Shown: positions 1 through 9,024, counted from the first letter of the stretch. The stretch: 64,000 bases of DNA from Akkermansia muciniphila (GCA_945861415.1 CAMAUV010000016.1:1-64000), one strand, 5' to 3'. The notes: generated from the letters alone by a model not told the origin. A program made the numbers and translations.

Positions 1-86
1 CGCTGCGGACTTTTACCCGAACGAATCACCTGCACCAGCAGGGTATTCTCGTCCGAACTCAACTTGATAGCGATCGCGTGCCTCAT
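1..86 (-). mobile_element. IS630-like transposase, N-terminal fragment at window edge
   Basis: On the minus strand an ATG at 84-86 opens a frame that runs off the left edge (28 codons visible). Its residues, including LSSDENTLLVQVIRSGKSPQ, resemble the first helix-turn-helix segment of IS630-family transposases, where a pattern like 'L...E...L....RSGK.PQRL' precedes the DNA-binding domain. The gene would continue left of the window. Upstream of the ATG lies a small inverted repeat (ACACTG at 93-98, CAGTGT at 105-110), but I cannot assign an IS end because the other terminus is outside. Family assignment rests on a very short stretch, so another HTH protein is possible. Confidence 0.4.
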
Positions 87-209
87 GCAGACACACTGCC
101 ACACCAGTGTCAACTATATGTTACACTATTTTACGCGCACTACACTAGGAAGGTGCAGGCCCGGCCCAATGCGGTTCATCGATGCCCGCAAGCAGGGCTG
201 CTCGCCCGT

Positions 210-653
210 TCAATGTGCATGGCCCCGCGAAGCCTCTAAAGACGCGACTTCCTCAATTCTCCGAGCCTTGAACCCCAGAACGACGACCACCATGGCCAGA
301 AGAAGATAGACGGCCTTAGCCGGGAGATCAAAGTGTGACTGCGCCATATAAAATGCGAGGGCAAGGTAGCTGGCAATACACACCGTCCACGCCCTAATCC
401 GAACGCCACGCCGGCGCGAAGTCAGGATGACCATCAGCGAAGGAAAACTCAGCGCCCCGATGGCGGCCGCGATCATGGCCAGCATCAATTGCGTCTCCCA
501 ATACTCACTTTGCAACTGCCGCCGCTTGTCGAGCATCCAGGGAATAAGACACACGGCCGCTACGAGAATGGCCGACGATGGCACTACAAGCCACCATGCA
601 ATGCGGAGCGATTTACCGTGATGAGATTGGGAAACGTCGGCTGGGGTAGGCAT
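210..653 (-). CDS. small integral membrane protein of unknown function
   Basis: A 147-residue protein that I do not recognise. After a short polar N-terminus it shows four hydrophobic stretches (about residues 18-40, 55-77, 86-106, 112-128), consistent with four membrane helices, and a basic C-terminal tail with FKARR. It lies 13 bp downstream of the SNF2 helicase gene on the same strand and could be transcribed with it, although nothing in the protein suggests a shared function. The ATG at 653 is the only good start. Length and hydrophobicity argue that it is a real gene. Confidence 0.6.
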   Translation of the reverse strand: MPTPADVSQSHHGKSLRIAWWLVVPSSAILVAAVCLIPWMLDKRRQLQSEYWETQLMLAMIAAAIGALSFPSLMVILTSRRRGVRIRAWTVCIASYLALAFYMAQSHFDLPAKAVYLLLAMVVVVLGFKARRIEEVASLEASRGHAH

Positions 654-666
654 AAACGCGAAGGGG

Positions 667-3600
667 CTATGCCGTCAGCAATTCGTGCAAATCTTCATCG
701 GTCAACCCTTCCATGACCGGTGCCTCGTCATCAAGAGTCGCGTCCATGAGGCCGCGTTTCTTTTGCTGCAGGGCGACGATCTTTTCCTCAACGGTGCCGG
801 TGGTGATGAGTTTATACACGGTGACGGGGCGGGTCTGGCCGATGCGGTGGGCGCGGTCGGTGGCCTGAGCTTCAACGGCGGGGTTCCACCAGGGGTCGAA
901 GTGGATGACGGTGTCGGCTTTGGTGAGGTTGAGGCCGTAGCCGCCGGCTTTGAGGCTGATGAGGAAGACGCGCTTGGACTCCTCGTTCTGGAAGGAATCC
1001 ACGAGGGTTTGGCGATCACGGGTTTGGCCATCGAGGAGGCAATAGTCGAGGCCGGCGGCGCGCACGGTTTCTTCAAGGAGGTGGAGCATGGAGGCGAAGG
1101 CGCTGAAGATAATGACGCTGTGGCCCCCATCGCGGATTTCGTCGAGGAGTTCGGCAAGAGCCTCGAGTTTGCCTGAGGGGCCTAGGGCCTTGGCGAGTTC
1201 ACCGGGGAGCAGGCGCGGATCGCAACAGATCTGGCGCAGACGTAGCAGGGCGGTGAGCATGTGCAGGCGCGCCTGGGACTTGTTCTTCGCGCTCTCGGCG
1301 TCCATGACTTTGGCAGAGCCTTCGCGCATGAGGGCGGCGTAGAGTTCGCGTTGCGCGGGACTCATGTCGCAGGCATGGATGGTTTCAATCTTCGATGGCA
1401 GGTCTTTGGCGACATCTATTTTCAGGCGACGGAGGATGTATGGTGCCATGCGACGGCGGAGGCGGCCCATGAGCGGGGCGTTGCCGCCGGCGGCGAGCGG
1501 GGACTCATAGCGCTCAGCGAAGTCCTTGCGCGGGCCGAGGTAGCCGGGCACGACGAAATCGGTGATGGACCAGAGATCGCGCAAGCCGTTCTCAATCGGC
1601 GTGCCGGTGAGAGCGAAACGGGCGACGGCACGGAGGGAGCGCGCGGCTTTCGCCGCCTGGGTCTCGGGGTTTCGGATGAAGCCGGCCTCGTCGAGAATGA
1701 CGGCACCCCACTCTGTGGAGGCGTGTTCTTCCATATCGCGAGCGAGAAGCTGGTAGCTGGTGATAACGAGGTGTGCGTCCTGGACCGCGGCGAACTGATT
1801 CTTCCGCCGCGCGCCTTCGAGCGTGAGCACGCGGAGGTGGGGGGTGAACTTCGTGGCTTCCGCGCGCCAGTTACCCAACAGCGACTTGGGGCACACGACG
1901 AGCGCCGCTTTGTCCGGCCACTGACGGCGCGCAGCGGCAATGAGCGCGAGGCTTTGCAGGGTTTTTCCAAGACCCATTTCGTCGGCGAGAATGCCGCCGT
2001 TACCGGACGCGGCGTGATCAAGGAGCCACTCTACGCCAATCCTTTGGTAATCGCGGAGTTTTGTCAGGAGATCGGGCGGCACGCTAATGTCGAGCGGCCA
2101 TGAGGGAGGCGGGGGCTGCGTGCCGGGAAGCGCGCCAAAGGTTCGCTCCAAATAGCCGAGTTGCGTGCGCTTCACGCGAAACGAGCCGGTGTTCTGGTCG
2201 GGCTGCACGTCGCGGAGGACTTCGTTGATGTCGGCAGCGTCAGCCATATTGACGACGGTGATGCGTCCGTTGGGCTGCTTGCGGTTGCCTCCGCTGGAGA
2301 GCAGGCGGGCTACTTCCGCCCGGTTAATAGTTCCGCCGCGCGCGCTGGTGAAGGCGAGGTCGAATGAGAGCCAGTCACTACCGTTGCCCACCGGGTGCCA
2401 CTCCGGCGTGATGCGGTCCACATTCGCCGTCGATGCGGTGAAGCGCGTGCCGAGCGTGACGTGCCAGTCGGCTTTAAGGCGGTCGAGTTCACCAGCGAAG
2501 AACTGGAGCACCAGCGTCTCGCGGGACAGCACCCACTCGCCGGGCGCGGCGGCGGCATCGAAACTGCAGGCCTCCAGACGGCGCACGGCGGCGGATTCTG
2601 CAAGGAGATTCCGTGTCAGGAAAGTGTCGACATCAGTGCCTACGAGCGGGAAGCCGGGAACAAGTTCCACGAGCGGAGGAAAGGGCACGGGCCCGCCGTC
2701 GTAGCGGCAGCGGAGTTTGGCCGTGAGCTTTTCGAGCGAGCCTTCGAGGGTGAGTTCGAACTCCGGAATGGCCGGACGGAGTTTGAGGGCGAGAACGCCG
2801 GGCGAGGAGGCTTCGGTATCGAGAGCAAAGACGGATTGGAGGGCGTCGAGGTTAGCCGCAAGCCAACGTTGGGGTTTTTCCAGCGGGCGCTGCGGCGGAA
2901 TGGTGCGGAGGAGCTCGTGGAAGGTTTCTGGGATATGGAGGGACGAGAGGGAGTGCTCCGCAGCAACTGTGGCCCAGGCATTCAGCCCACGGGGATCGCC
3001 AGGGCTGGAAGCCCGGGCTACGGTTGAAATAAGCCAGCAGGTGTCTGTGGGCGAGACGGGGAGCGCGATGTGGCTGTGCGGCGGAAGGCAGAGGAAAAGG
3101 CAAACGTTTTGTCCAGCCTCCGTAATGACCAACCGCAAGCGCGCGGGGCTACGGGTGATGGTGAGCGGCAAGCGCTGAGAGCTTTCTTTGATGAAGACCC
3201 GTGGATGCTCCACGAGGGCGGCGAGCGCCCCGGTGATCTGGGGTGGCGCCGTGAGCATGAGATGAGACGGTACGGTGTTTTGCTGAAGGCTGCCGAGCCA
3301 TGTAAGGAGTGGCAGGTCTGACGGATCGGACGAACCCGAGCGGTCGGACTCAATAGCGACGCTGAGTTTCCCGCGTTGAAGGGCCTCCATGAATGTCGGC
3401 GGCAGCAGGATGCTGAGCCGCCCCGACACCTTTGCCGGGACCACTGCCGGCTTCGGCGCGGCGGGCGCTGCGCTGGTTCCGGTGGAAACTGTCTTCTTCT
3501 CGTGCCGGTGCACCCATGCCGTGCCCACTGCGAGCGAGTGTGCACAGAGGCTGCCGCTTTTGAGCGATTGAAAGCAGGTGCAGAGATTATCCATGTCGCT

Positions 3601-3777
3601 GCGACTGCGAATGAGAAGGCCGCACGCGAGGTCCTTGCCCTGATCACGCACAGTGCCGGTGAGTCGCGTGCCATCAAAGGCGGCCGCAGTAACCGCGCCA
3701 CCCCGATGCATGGCGCGGGCGCGCTTCATCTCCTGCCAACCGCCCATTTCCATGAGCCATGCGTCGGTGATATCCAT
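667..3777 (-). CDS. SWIM zinc finger, SNF2-family DNA-dependent ATPase
   Basis: A 1036-residue SNF2/RapA-like ATPase, expected to translocate on double-stranded DNA and remodel DNA-protein complexes in the cytoplasm. An N-terminal SWIM zinc finger is visible (C66, C68, C78, H80). A long middle region without recognisable motifs follows, then the helicase core: Walker A DEMGLGKT (599-606), motif II (DEAG, 696-699), motif III LTGTPIEN (723-730), and motif VI QATDRAHRIGQ (971-981). Motif II ends in Gly where bacterial members usually have Gln or His. The SWIM-middle-SNF2 arrangement is the standard bacterial architecture and the length is normal. The gene is preceded by a small lipoprotein gene on the same strand. 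Substrate and partners cannot be told from the sequence. Confidence 0.93.
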   Translation of the reverse strand: MDITDAWLMEMGGWQEMKRARAMHRGGAVTAAAFDGTRLTGTVRDQGKDLACGLLIRSRSDMDNLCTCFQSLKSGSLCAHSLAVGTAWVHRHEKKTVSTGTSAAPAAPKPAVVPAKVSGRLSILLPPTFMEALQRGKLSVAIESDRSGSSDPSDLPLLTWLGSLQQNTVPSHLMLTAPPQITGALAALVEHPRVFIKESSQRLPLTITRSPARLRLVITEAGQNVCLFLCLPPHSHIALPVSPTDTCWLISTVARASSPGDPRGLNAWATVAAEHSLSSLHIPETFHELLRTIPPQRPLEKPQRWLAANLDALQSVFALDTEASSPGVLALKLRPAIPEFELTLEGSLEKLTAKLRCRYDGGPVPFPPLVELVPGFPLVGTDVDTFLTRNLLAESAAVRRLEACSFDAAAAPGEWVLSRETLVLQFFAGELDRLKADWHVTLGTRFTASTANVDRITPEWHPVGNGSDWLSFDLAFTSARGGTINRAEVARLLSSGGNRKQPNGRITVVNMADAADINEVLRDVQPDQNTGSFRVKRTQLGYLERTFGALPGTQPPPPSWPLDISVPPDLLTKLRDYQRIGVEWLLDHAASGNGGILADEMGLGKTLQSLALIAAARRQWPDKAALVVCPKSLLGNWRAEATKFTPHLRVLTLEGARRKNQFAAVQDAHLVITSYQLLARDMEEHASTEWGAVILDEAGFIRNPETQAAKAARSLRAVARFALTGTPIENGLRDLWSITDFVVPGYLGPRKDFAERYESPLAAGGNAPLMGRLRRRMAPYILRRLKIDVAKDLPSKIETIHACDMSPAQRELYAALMREGSAKVMDAESAKNKSQARLHMLTALLRLRQICCDPRLLPGELAKALGPSGKLEALAELLDEIRDGGHSVIIFSAFASMLHLLEETVRAAGLDYCLLDGQTRDRQTLVDSFQNEESKRVFLISLKAGGYGLNLTKADTVIHFDPWWNPAVEAQATDRAHRIGQTRPVTVYKLITTGTVEEKIVALQQKKRGLMDATLDDEAPVMEGLTDEDLHELLTA

Positions 3778-3795
3778 AGGCTAGGCTGACTCCGG

Positions 3796-4116
3796 CTAAT
3801 GACGGGTGATGCTCCACTCCCACTGGTTTCCTGCGACGTTACTAGCGCTGCCGCTCATGGTAGAACCGTCGATAGTGCCGGTGTAGGTGGCGTAGCCGTT
3901 GTTGATCTGCATAGTGACGACCGAGCCTTCCTGCTGCCACGTGGCCGGGGCAGCGCTGACGGACATTCTGCCGCCGCTCTTGAATACACAGAGCATGGTA
4001 GCACCGTCGGCAGAGGGGCCAGTCCAGACGGTGCCAGCGAGTTTTCTCTTGGACGTGCCCATGGTGGTGCAGGCAACCAGCAGAAAGGAGTATGCGAGGA
4101 TTGCGGAATGTTTCAT
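3796..4116 (-). CDS. small lipoprotein of unknown function
   Basis: A 106-residue predicted lipoprotein. The chosen ATG (4116) gives a short signal peptide, MKHSAILAYSFLLVAC, ending in a lipobox LVAC with the acylated Cys at 16. An upstream in-frame ATG at 4137 would add seven residues that spoil the signal peptide. The mature part looks like a small beta-rich domain, with repeated patterns such as AGTVWTG, GGRMSV and YTGTIDGSTMSG, typical of secreted sandwich or lipocalin-like folds. It lies 18 bp upstream of the SNF2 gene on the same strand. No catalytic motif is visible. Confidence 0.65.
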   Translation of the reverse strand: MKHSAILAYSFLLVACTTMGTSKRKLAGTVWTGPSADGATMLCVFKSGGRMSVSAAPATWQQEGSVVTMQINNGYATYTGTIDGSTMSGSASNVAGNQWEWSITRH

Positions 4117-4284
4117 ATACAAAGAGCACGCCTGCACAGCGGTTCGCCATGCTGCACAAGGGAGGATTCCCGGCGGTGGGACAGATTGGCCTTGAGCCCA
4201 TGCTCAAATTCCCCAAGCGGTGCGAGCGAGGACAGCGAAAAACTGCCCAATCGACCACAGGAACTGGAATTGGAGGTGTCATGA

Positions 4285-4428
4285 CCCAAAACTCAAGGCG
4301 CGCCCACCGCGGAGAAGGCCGAGGTGGTCATGGAGGAGGCCGTAGCACCTATTAAAATCATGCGGGATAAGGAACTAACGAGGGAACTGGGAGAATTTTA
4401 TGCGAATAAACTACCGACAGCGATTTAG
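4285..4428 (+). pseudogene. coding-like C-terminal remnant, plus strand
   Basis: The 448-bp gap between the lipoprotein gene and hisD holds no intact gene. On the plus strand a 47-codon frame between TGA (4282-4284) and TAG (4426-4428) reads like the end of a protein: alanine/glutamate-rich, then APIKIMRDKELTRELGEFYA. On the minus strand a second fragment (4411-4509, 32 codons between two TAGs) reads RWFRSRPLHEEFPKFDYTRG and onward. Neither has a convincing start. I take both as eroded gene ends, but composition alone cannot prove that. Confidence 0.3.
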
Positions 4429-4585
4429 TTTTTCGGCCTCCAGAAGGATGCCCCGGGTGTAATCAAACTTGGGGAACTCCTCATGCAGCGGCCGACTGCG
4501 GAACCAGCGCTACCACAGTAACTGGGCATTTCCTCTCTCGACATAGCGGACGCGTGGGGCTCTCTACGCGTTATCTTTTGACTGC

Positions 4586-5881
4586 ATGAAAGCCCTCACC
4601 TACAACTCCTCCACCTACACTTCCGCTCTCCGCAAACTGGACCGCCGCCACGTTCCTTCGGCGGAATTACAGTCGTATGTGACGGGCATACTCGCCGAGG
4701 TGAAAAAGCGCGGGGATGCGGCGGTAGTGGAATTTGCCGCGAAATTTGATGGAGCGAAACTTGCCGCGAAAACGCTGGCAGTGACAGAGAAGGAATTCGC
4801 CGCAGCAGAGAAGTCAGTACCGGCGGATGTGAAGCGAGCACTGACGGCATCGCACCGCAATGTAATGACTTTCGCAAAGAAGAGCCTGCGCAAGAACTGG
4901 AAAATGCGAAACGCACAGGGCGCGGAGACCGGTGAGGTCTATCAGCCGTTTCAGCGCGTGGGCATTTACGTGCCGGGGGGCAGCGCACCGCTGGTGAGCA
5001 CTGTGCTGATGACCGTCACGCTCGCGCAGGCGGCCGGCGTGCCGGAAATCGTTGTCTGCACGCCCTGCGATGCTGAGGGAGAGGTGAATGCAGCCATGCT
5101 CGCCGCGCTCCGCCTCACGGGAGCGACGGAAGTTTATAAAGTGGGCGGCGCTCATGCTGTGGCGGCGTTGACCTACGGCACGAAGACCATCCGCGCGGTG
5201 GATAAGATCATGGGGCCTGGGAATAAGTTTGTAGTGGAGGCCAAGCGCCAAGTGTTCGGGGCCGTGGCCATCGACCTGCTGCCTGGGCCCAGCGAGATCA
5301 TGGTGATCGCTGACCGCACAGCGAACCCCGCGTTCATTGCCGCGGACCTGCTGGCTCAGGCGGAGCACGGCAAGGACAGCGCGGTCCTTTTCGCCACGCC
5401 GGACAATAAACTGTTCGCAGATGTGCAGACGCAACTCGCACATCAGATTGAGACGCTGCCGCGCGCGGAGATCATCCGGCAGTCGCTCGACACCAACTGC
5501 ACGCTCATTCTCACGAAGGATTTGGCGCAGGCGGTGGACATCTGCAACTCATGGGCTCCGGAGCACCTGAGCCTTGTAGTATCCCCAGCCGACGAGCGAC
5601 GATTGCTGCCGCTCATCCGCACCAGCGGCGCGATTTTCCTTGGGAATTATAGCCCGGTAGCCGTGGGAGATTTCCTCGCCGGGCCTTCGCACACGCTGCC
5701 CACCGGCGGAGCGGGCAAATCCTTCCCGGGACTAACTGTGGATCAATTCCAGCGCCGCACGAGCATTGTGAAACTCAGCCGTGCGGCCCTCGTGAAGAGC
5801 GCGCCCATCATCGCGAAATTCAGTGAAATGGAAGGACTCGCCGCTCACGGCCGGTCCGCGACGCTGCGCGCTATGGATTGA
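4586..5881 (+). CDS. hisD: histidinol dehydrogenase
   Basis: A 431-residue histidinol dehydrogenase, the last enzyme of histidine biosynthesis (L-histidinol to L-histidine with two NAD+). Family motifs are clear: the NAD-binding region with YVPGGSAPLVSTVLM (about 128-142), the signature GPGNKFVVEAKR (about 210), LLPGPSEIMVIAD (about 232), the metal-ligand region LLAQAEHGKDS (about 255) and the catalytic Glu-His in SWAPEHLSL (about 322). Length is normal for the family. It stands alone: no other his gene is within the window, so the pathway is dispersed in this genome. The ATG at 4586 agrees with the family's N-terminus. Confidence 0.97.
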   Translation: MKALTYNSSTYTSALRKLDRRHVPSAELQSYVTGILAEVKKRGDAAVVEFAAKFDGAKLAAKTLAVTEKEFAAAEKSVPADVKRALTASHRNVMTFAKKSLRKNWKMRNAQGAETGEVYQPFQRVGIYVPGGSAPLVSTVLMTVTLAQAAGVPEIVVCTPCDAEGEVNAAMLAALRLTGATEVYKVGGAHAVAALTYGTKTIRAVDKIMGPGNKFVVEAKRQVFGAVAIDLLPGPSEIMVIADRTANPAFIAADLLAQAEHGKDSAVLFATPDNKLFADVQTQLAHQIETLPRAEIIRQSLDTNCTLILTKDLAQAVDICNSWAPEHLSLVVSPADERRLLPLIRTSGAIFLGNYSPVAVGDFLAGPSHTLPTGGAGKSFPGLTVDQFQRRTSIVKLSRAALVKSAPIIAKFSEMEGLAAHGRSATLRAMD

Positions 5882-5904
5882 GGCCAGCGGGAACTCTACT
5901 GCAG

Positions 5905-6960
5905 CTAGTTTCTGCCAGCTGGCACCTGCTGGGTGAGGCAGTGGAAGCTGCCCAGCCCCCAGACGAGTGAGCGGCTGTCGATGGCGACGATTTTCCGGTC
6001 AGCGAAACACTCCTGTAGTTTGTGCAGGGCTAGTTCATCGTTGTCGTCATTGAAGACCGGCACCAATACGGCGTCGTTGAAGATGTAGAAATTCGCATAG
6101 CTCGCCGGGAGTCGCTGCCCATCAGTGATCACGGCCTTTGGCATCGGGAGCGTGATCACATTCAGCGGGCTGCCGTCCTCGGTGGTCATGCGGCTGAGGC
6201 GCTCGTAGTTTTCCATCAGCGGCTTGTGATTCACATCGCTCTCGTCCTCTTCAATCACCGTCACCACAGTCTCGGTATTGATGAAGCGGGTGATGTCATC
6301 AATGTGGCCGTCTGTGTCGTCGCCCACGATGCCATCGTGCAGCCAAAGAATTTTCTCCTGTCCGAGGTATTCGATGAGATAGCGCTCAATGTCCTTCTTA
6401 GTCAGGTGAGGGTTGCGGTTTTTGTTCAGCAGGCAGCTCTCCGTCGTCAGCAGGGTGCCGCAGCCATTCACGTCGATGCTGCCGCCCTCCAGCACGATAC
6501 CGGCGTCGTATTCCGGCAGTCCCAGTAATTTGGCCATCACTGTGCTGATGTCGTTGTCCGGAAAAGCCTCGGGGTATTTCCCGCCCCATGCATTGTACTT
6601 CCATGAGGTGGCAGCCACGCCGCCGCTTTCGTCATTCACGACGAAGATCGCGCCGTGGTCCCGGCACCAGGGATAGACGGACGGGATGTCAGTGATAACC
6701 AGATTCTGCTGCGCCTCCCGGTTGACGTTCGATTCGACGTAGCGCCGGTCCTCTGGGTCCGTGCAGTTCAGGTAAAGCCGCTCACCCTGAGTGATGGCTT
6801 CAATCATTTGAATGAACGTCGGCAGCACGCGGTCGTGATGATCTCCGTCGGGAAAACTGGTGTCTTTACGCGAAGGCCAGCTCATCCATGTGGCTTGGTG
6901 GCGTTCCCATTCCGCCGGCATGCGCCAACCGGCATCGCGCAGTGAAGGAGTTAGTATCAT
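5905..6960 (-). CDS. agmatine deiminase (peptidyl-arginine deiminase family)
   Basis: A 351-residue member of the bacterial peptidyl-arginine/agmatine deiminase family, which hydrolyses agmatine to N-carbamoylputrescine and ammonia. Visible motifs are the N-terminal MPAEWERHQATWMSWP, the mid-protein VLEGGSIDVNGCGTLLTTE, the active-site DDTDGHIDDITRF, and the C-terminal catalytic cysteine in GSFHCLTQQVP. I prefer the ATG at 6960 (MILTPSLRDAG) over the in-frame ATG at 6990, because only the former matches the family start. It converges on hisD with 23 bp between stops. A partner N-carbamoylputrescine amidase is not in the window, so agmatine as substrate is inferred from family only. Confidence 0.92.
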   Translation of the reverse strand: MILTPSLRDAGWRMPAEWERHQATWMSWPSRKDTSFPDGDHHDRVLPTFIQMIEAITQGERLYLNCTDPEDRRYVESNVNREAQQNLVITDIPSVYPWCRDHGAIFVVNDESGGVAATSWKYNAWGGKYPEAFPDNDISTVMAKLLGLPEYDAGIVLEGGSIDVNGCGTLLTTESCLLNKNRNPHLTKKDIERYLIEYLGQEKILWLHDGIVGDDTDGHIDDITRFINTETVVTVIEEDESDVNHKPLMENYERLSRMTTEDGSPLNVITLPMPKAVITDGQRLPASYANFYIFNDAVLVPVFNDDNDELALHKLQECFADRKIVAIDSRSLVWGLGSFHCLTQQVPAGRN

Positions 6961-6996
6961 AGTCTGAAAAGGAGAAAAAATGGCATGCACCCGGTG

Positions 6997-7824
6997 TCAC
7001 ACGGCCTCGGAGTGCCAAACCTCGGCCACGCGCTCAATCCGCAGCGCCCGACCGGTGGCCAAATCAACCTCCACCCATGCGCCGCAGACCATCACTGGAC
7101 CCTGTGCCACGCCGTAACGCACCGGGCGTCCCGTTTTGAATCGATAAAGGACGGGGTCTACCTGACTGCCGATGACGCTGTCCCTGGGGCCGCACATCCC
7201 GGCATCGCAGAGAAAAGCAGTTCCGCCAGGCAGAATGCGTTCATCCGCCGTCTGCACATGCGTGTGCGTGCCGACCACAGCGCTTACTCTTCCATCAAGG
7301 TGCCAGCCCATGGCGATTTTTTCGCTCGTAGCCTCCGCATGGAAATCCACAAAAATTACCGCCGTCTCGGCGCGCAGCTTTTCCACCTCTTGGTCGACCA
7401 TGAGGAAGGGATTCTCGAGAGGAGGGTTCGTGAACGTGCGTCCCTGAGCCTGCAGGACGGCCACCTTGCCCTTTTCCGTCTCCAGCACCACGCTGCCCTG
7501 CCCCGGAGTGCCGTTGGGGTAATTGAGCGGGCGTAGCAGACGGGGTTCATCGGCCATATACTCGACGATCTCGTTCTGATCCCAGACGTGATCCCCAGTG
7601 GTCACCACCGCGGCACCAGCGCGCATCAGGCCAATGGCTATCTTCGGCGTGATGCCCCTTCCCGCCGCAGCGTTTTCGCCGTTCACGATGATGAAATCAA
7701 TGCCGAGTCGCTCCTTCAGTTCCGGGAGTTTTGCAGTCACTGCACGACGCCCCGGCTCTCCAAAAATGTCGCCAAGAAAAAGGATACGCAGAGTTCCGGC
7801 GGGTGATGCTTTGATAGTGTCCAC
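6997..7824 (-). CDS. TIGR00282/YmdB-like metallophosphoesterase
   Basis: A 275-residue metallophosphoesterase of the TIGR00282 family, related to Bacillus YmdB, a 2',3'-cyclic-nucleotide phosphodiesterase. All metal-binding blocks are present: FLGDIFGEPGRRAV at the N-terminus, VNGENAAAGRGI, TTGDHVWDQNE, VDFHAEATSEK and VGTHTHVQTADE. Length is normal. It is followed on the same strand by the agmatine deiminase gene 36 bp downstream. The substrate is assigned by family only. Confidence 0.92.
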   Translation of the reverse strand: MDTIKASPAGTLRILFLGDIFGEPGRRAVTAKLPELKERLGIDFIIVNGENAAAGRGITPKIAIGLMRAGAAVVTTGDHVWDQNEIVEYMADEPRLLRPLNYPNGTPGQGSVVLETEKGKVAVLQAQGRTFTNPPLENPFLMVDQEVEKLRAETAVIFVDFHAEATSEKIAMGWHLDGRVSAVVGTHTHVQTADERILPGGTAFLCDAGMCGPRDSVIGSQVDPVLYRFKTGRPVRYGVAQGPVMVCGAWVEVDLATGRALRIERVAEVWHSEAV

Positions 7825-7842
7825 TGCCCAGTCCTTGGCTCA

Positions 7843-8337
7843 TCAAAATACGTTGTCTACGGACTTTATAAAGCTAGGGGAAAAAAACACCTCAGACATC
7901 ACTCGCTCCCGGTGGTCGAAAATTTTGCGCAACTGCGGTGCAATGAGGAACGGATGCAGTAACGCTCCCAGCGGACCGAAAGGCGGAATGTAGGTCACGA
8001 TGTCCTCCATCTCCACTCCCCCGCCGGGAGCGTCACGGAAGTGATGTTCGTGGTGCCACATGCTGTAAGGCCCCCGGCGCTGCTCATCCACGAAGTATTC
8101 GCCTTCACTCAAATGGGTGATCTCAGAAAGCCATGTCAGTGGAAGTCCCATCAGGGGCTTGACCCGATATTTAATCATCAGGCCAGCGTGTACTTTTAAC
8201 GGCACTTGGCTTACAATAGTGAACCCGAGCCCCGGTGGGGTAATGCGGGAGAGATTACGCGGGTCGGAGAAAAACGACCACGCTTGAGCGCGTGTAGCGC
8301 TCAGGCGCGCGGTGCGGCGGAGAGTGTAAATTGCCAT
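7843..8337 (-). CDS. SRPBCC / START-like ligand-binding protein
   Basis: A 164-residue protein of the SRPBCC (polyketide cyclase/START-like) fold, the group often annotated 'cell division inhibitor' or 'cyclase/dehydrase'. Supporting features are the N-terminal 'R.A.LSATRAQAWSFFSDPRNL' block, the GxGF beta strand and an aromatic-rich core, GPYSMWHHEHHF. These proteins bind small hydrophobic ligands or modify NAD(P)-linked epimerase partners. No epimerase gene is adjacent. It sits 18 bp upstream of the YmdB-like gene on the same strand, so the two may be co-transcribed. Confidence 0.82.
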   Translation of the reverse strand: MAIYTLRRTARLSATRAQAWSFFSDPRNLSRITPPGLGFTIVSQVPLKVHAGLMIKYRVKPLMGLPLTWLSEITHLSEGEYFVDEQRRGPYSMWHHEHHFRDAPGGGVEMEDIVTYIPPFGPLGALLHPFLIAPQLRKIFDHRERVMSEVFFSPSFIKSVDNVF

Positions 8338-8384
8338 ATAATGTATAATACGCCCGCGGCAGATTCCGGGAAGCGCCCGGGATT

Positions 8385-9024
8385 TCAGGGTTTCACGCCT
8401 TCCTGAAGCTTCCGGAACTCCTCCTTCGTCTTGCGCAGATGCTCCTTTATTTCTTCAGGAACGTTCGGATTATTCAACAACGCATCGAAGGCATCGTCTC
8501 CGGAACTACCGTCGGAGATGGAACTGGCGCTGCTGCTGCTCTCAGTGACAGTCGTTTTGCCATCCGGCCCCACGACCGCCGTGCGGCGTGATTCTCCTCC
8601 CTTCCGGTTCTGCCTTTCTTTCAGGAGACGACCCGCTTCGTTCATTATTTTGTCATCGGCGGAGGCATCCGGTGACCGCTGGCCCGTTGTCACTATGCCC
8701 GCGGCGACAGTGAGATGGGTATCGCTTTCCGAAAAATCAGGCTGAACCCACTGCTCCGTGCCCTCCGCTACAGGCCCCTTAAGGCGTGTGCGGCTCGTCG
8801 TAGCAAGCTCGTGATCAATGGCCCCGAGGCGGTTGGTGGTAAAGACGAGCGCTGCATTCGGCACTTCCACGTTAGACCACCGCGAGGATTCCATCAGTGC
8901 CTGCTGCGCGACAACGTGCGCGTCCTCCTCAAAGCGCGGGCACTGCCTCGCGTAGAGGGGAAAGATCTCCCCAATTATTGGCGATCCATGCGCGCCAGCG
9001 GCTGGTGTAGGTTTCTGCAGTCAC
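8385..9024 (-). pseudogene. unknown protein split by a frame change at CTT-TGA
   Basis: I do not recognise this protein. The intact ATG frame (8894-8385, 169 residues) lacks a natural N-terminus. A coding-like frame starts at GTG 9024, which overlaps the stop of the upstream GNAT gene as GTGA, the usual sign of translational coupling. It reads 31 residues (with SRWRAWIANNWGDLSPLRE) to TGA at 8931-8929. Skipping one T at CTT-TGA (8934-8929) joins it to EEDAHVVAQQALMESSRW, the frame of the 169-residue part, giving about 212 residues. The C-terminus is charged and helical, after a serine-rich linker. Possible readings are a base-call error, a disabled gene, or +1 frameshifting at a site like that of prfB. 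No prfB-type upstream Shine-Dalgarno element is evident, which favours the first two. Confidence 0.6.

Noticed and set aside
93-110. ACACTG...CAGTGT inverted repeat as a possible IS terminal repeat
   Set aside because: Six-base arms are common by chance, and only one end of the element lies in the window.
685-1176. Long plus-strand frame opposite the SNF2 gene
   Set aside because: Mirror of the helicase codons; Gly/Val/Asp/Glu-rich composition typical of antisense frames in GC-rich coding DNA.
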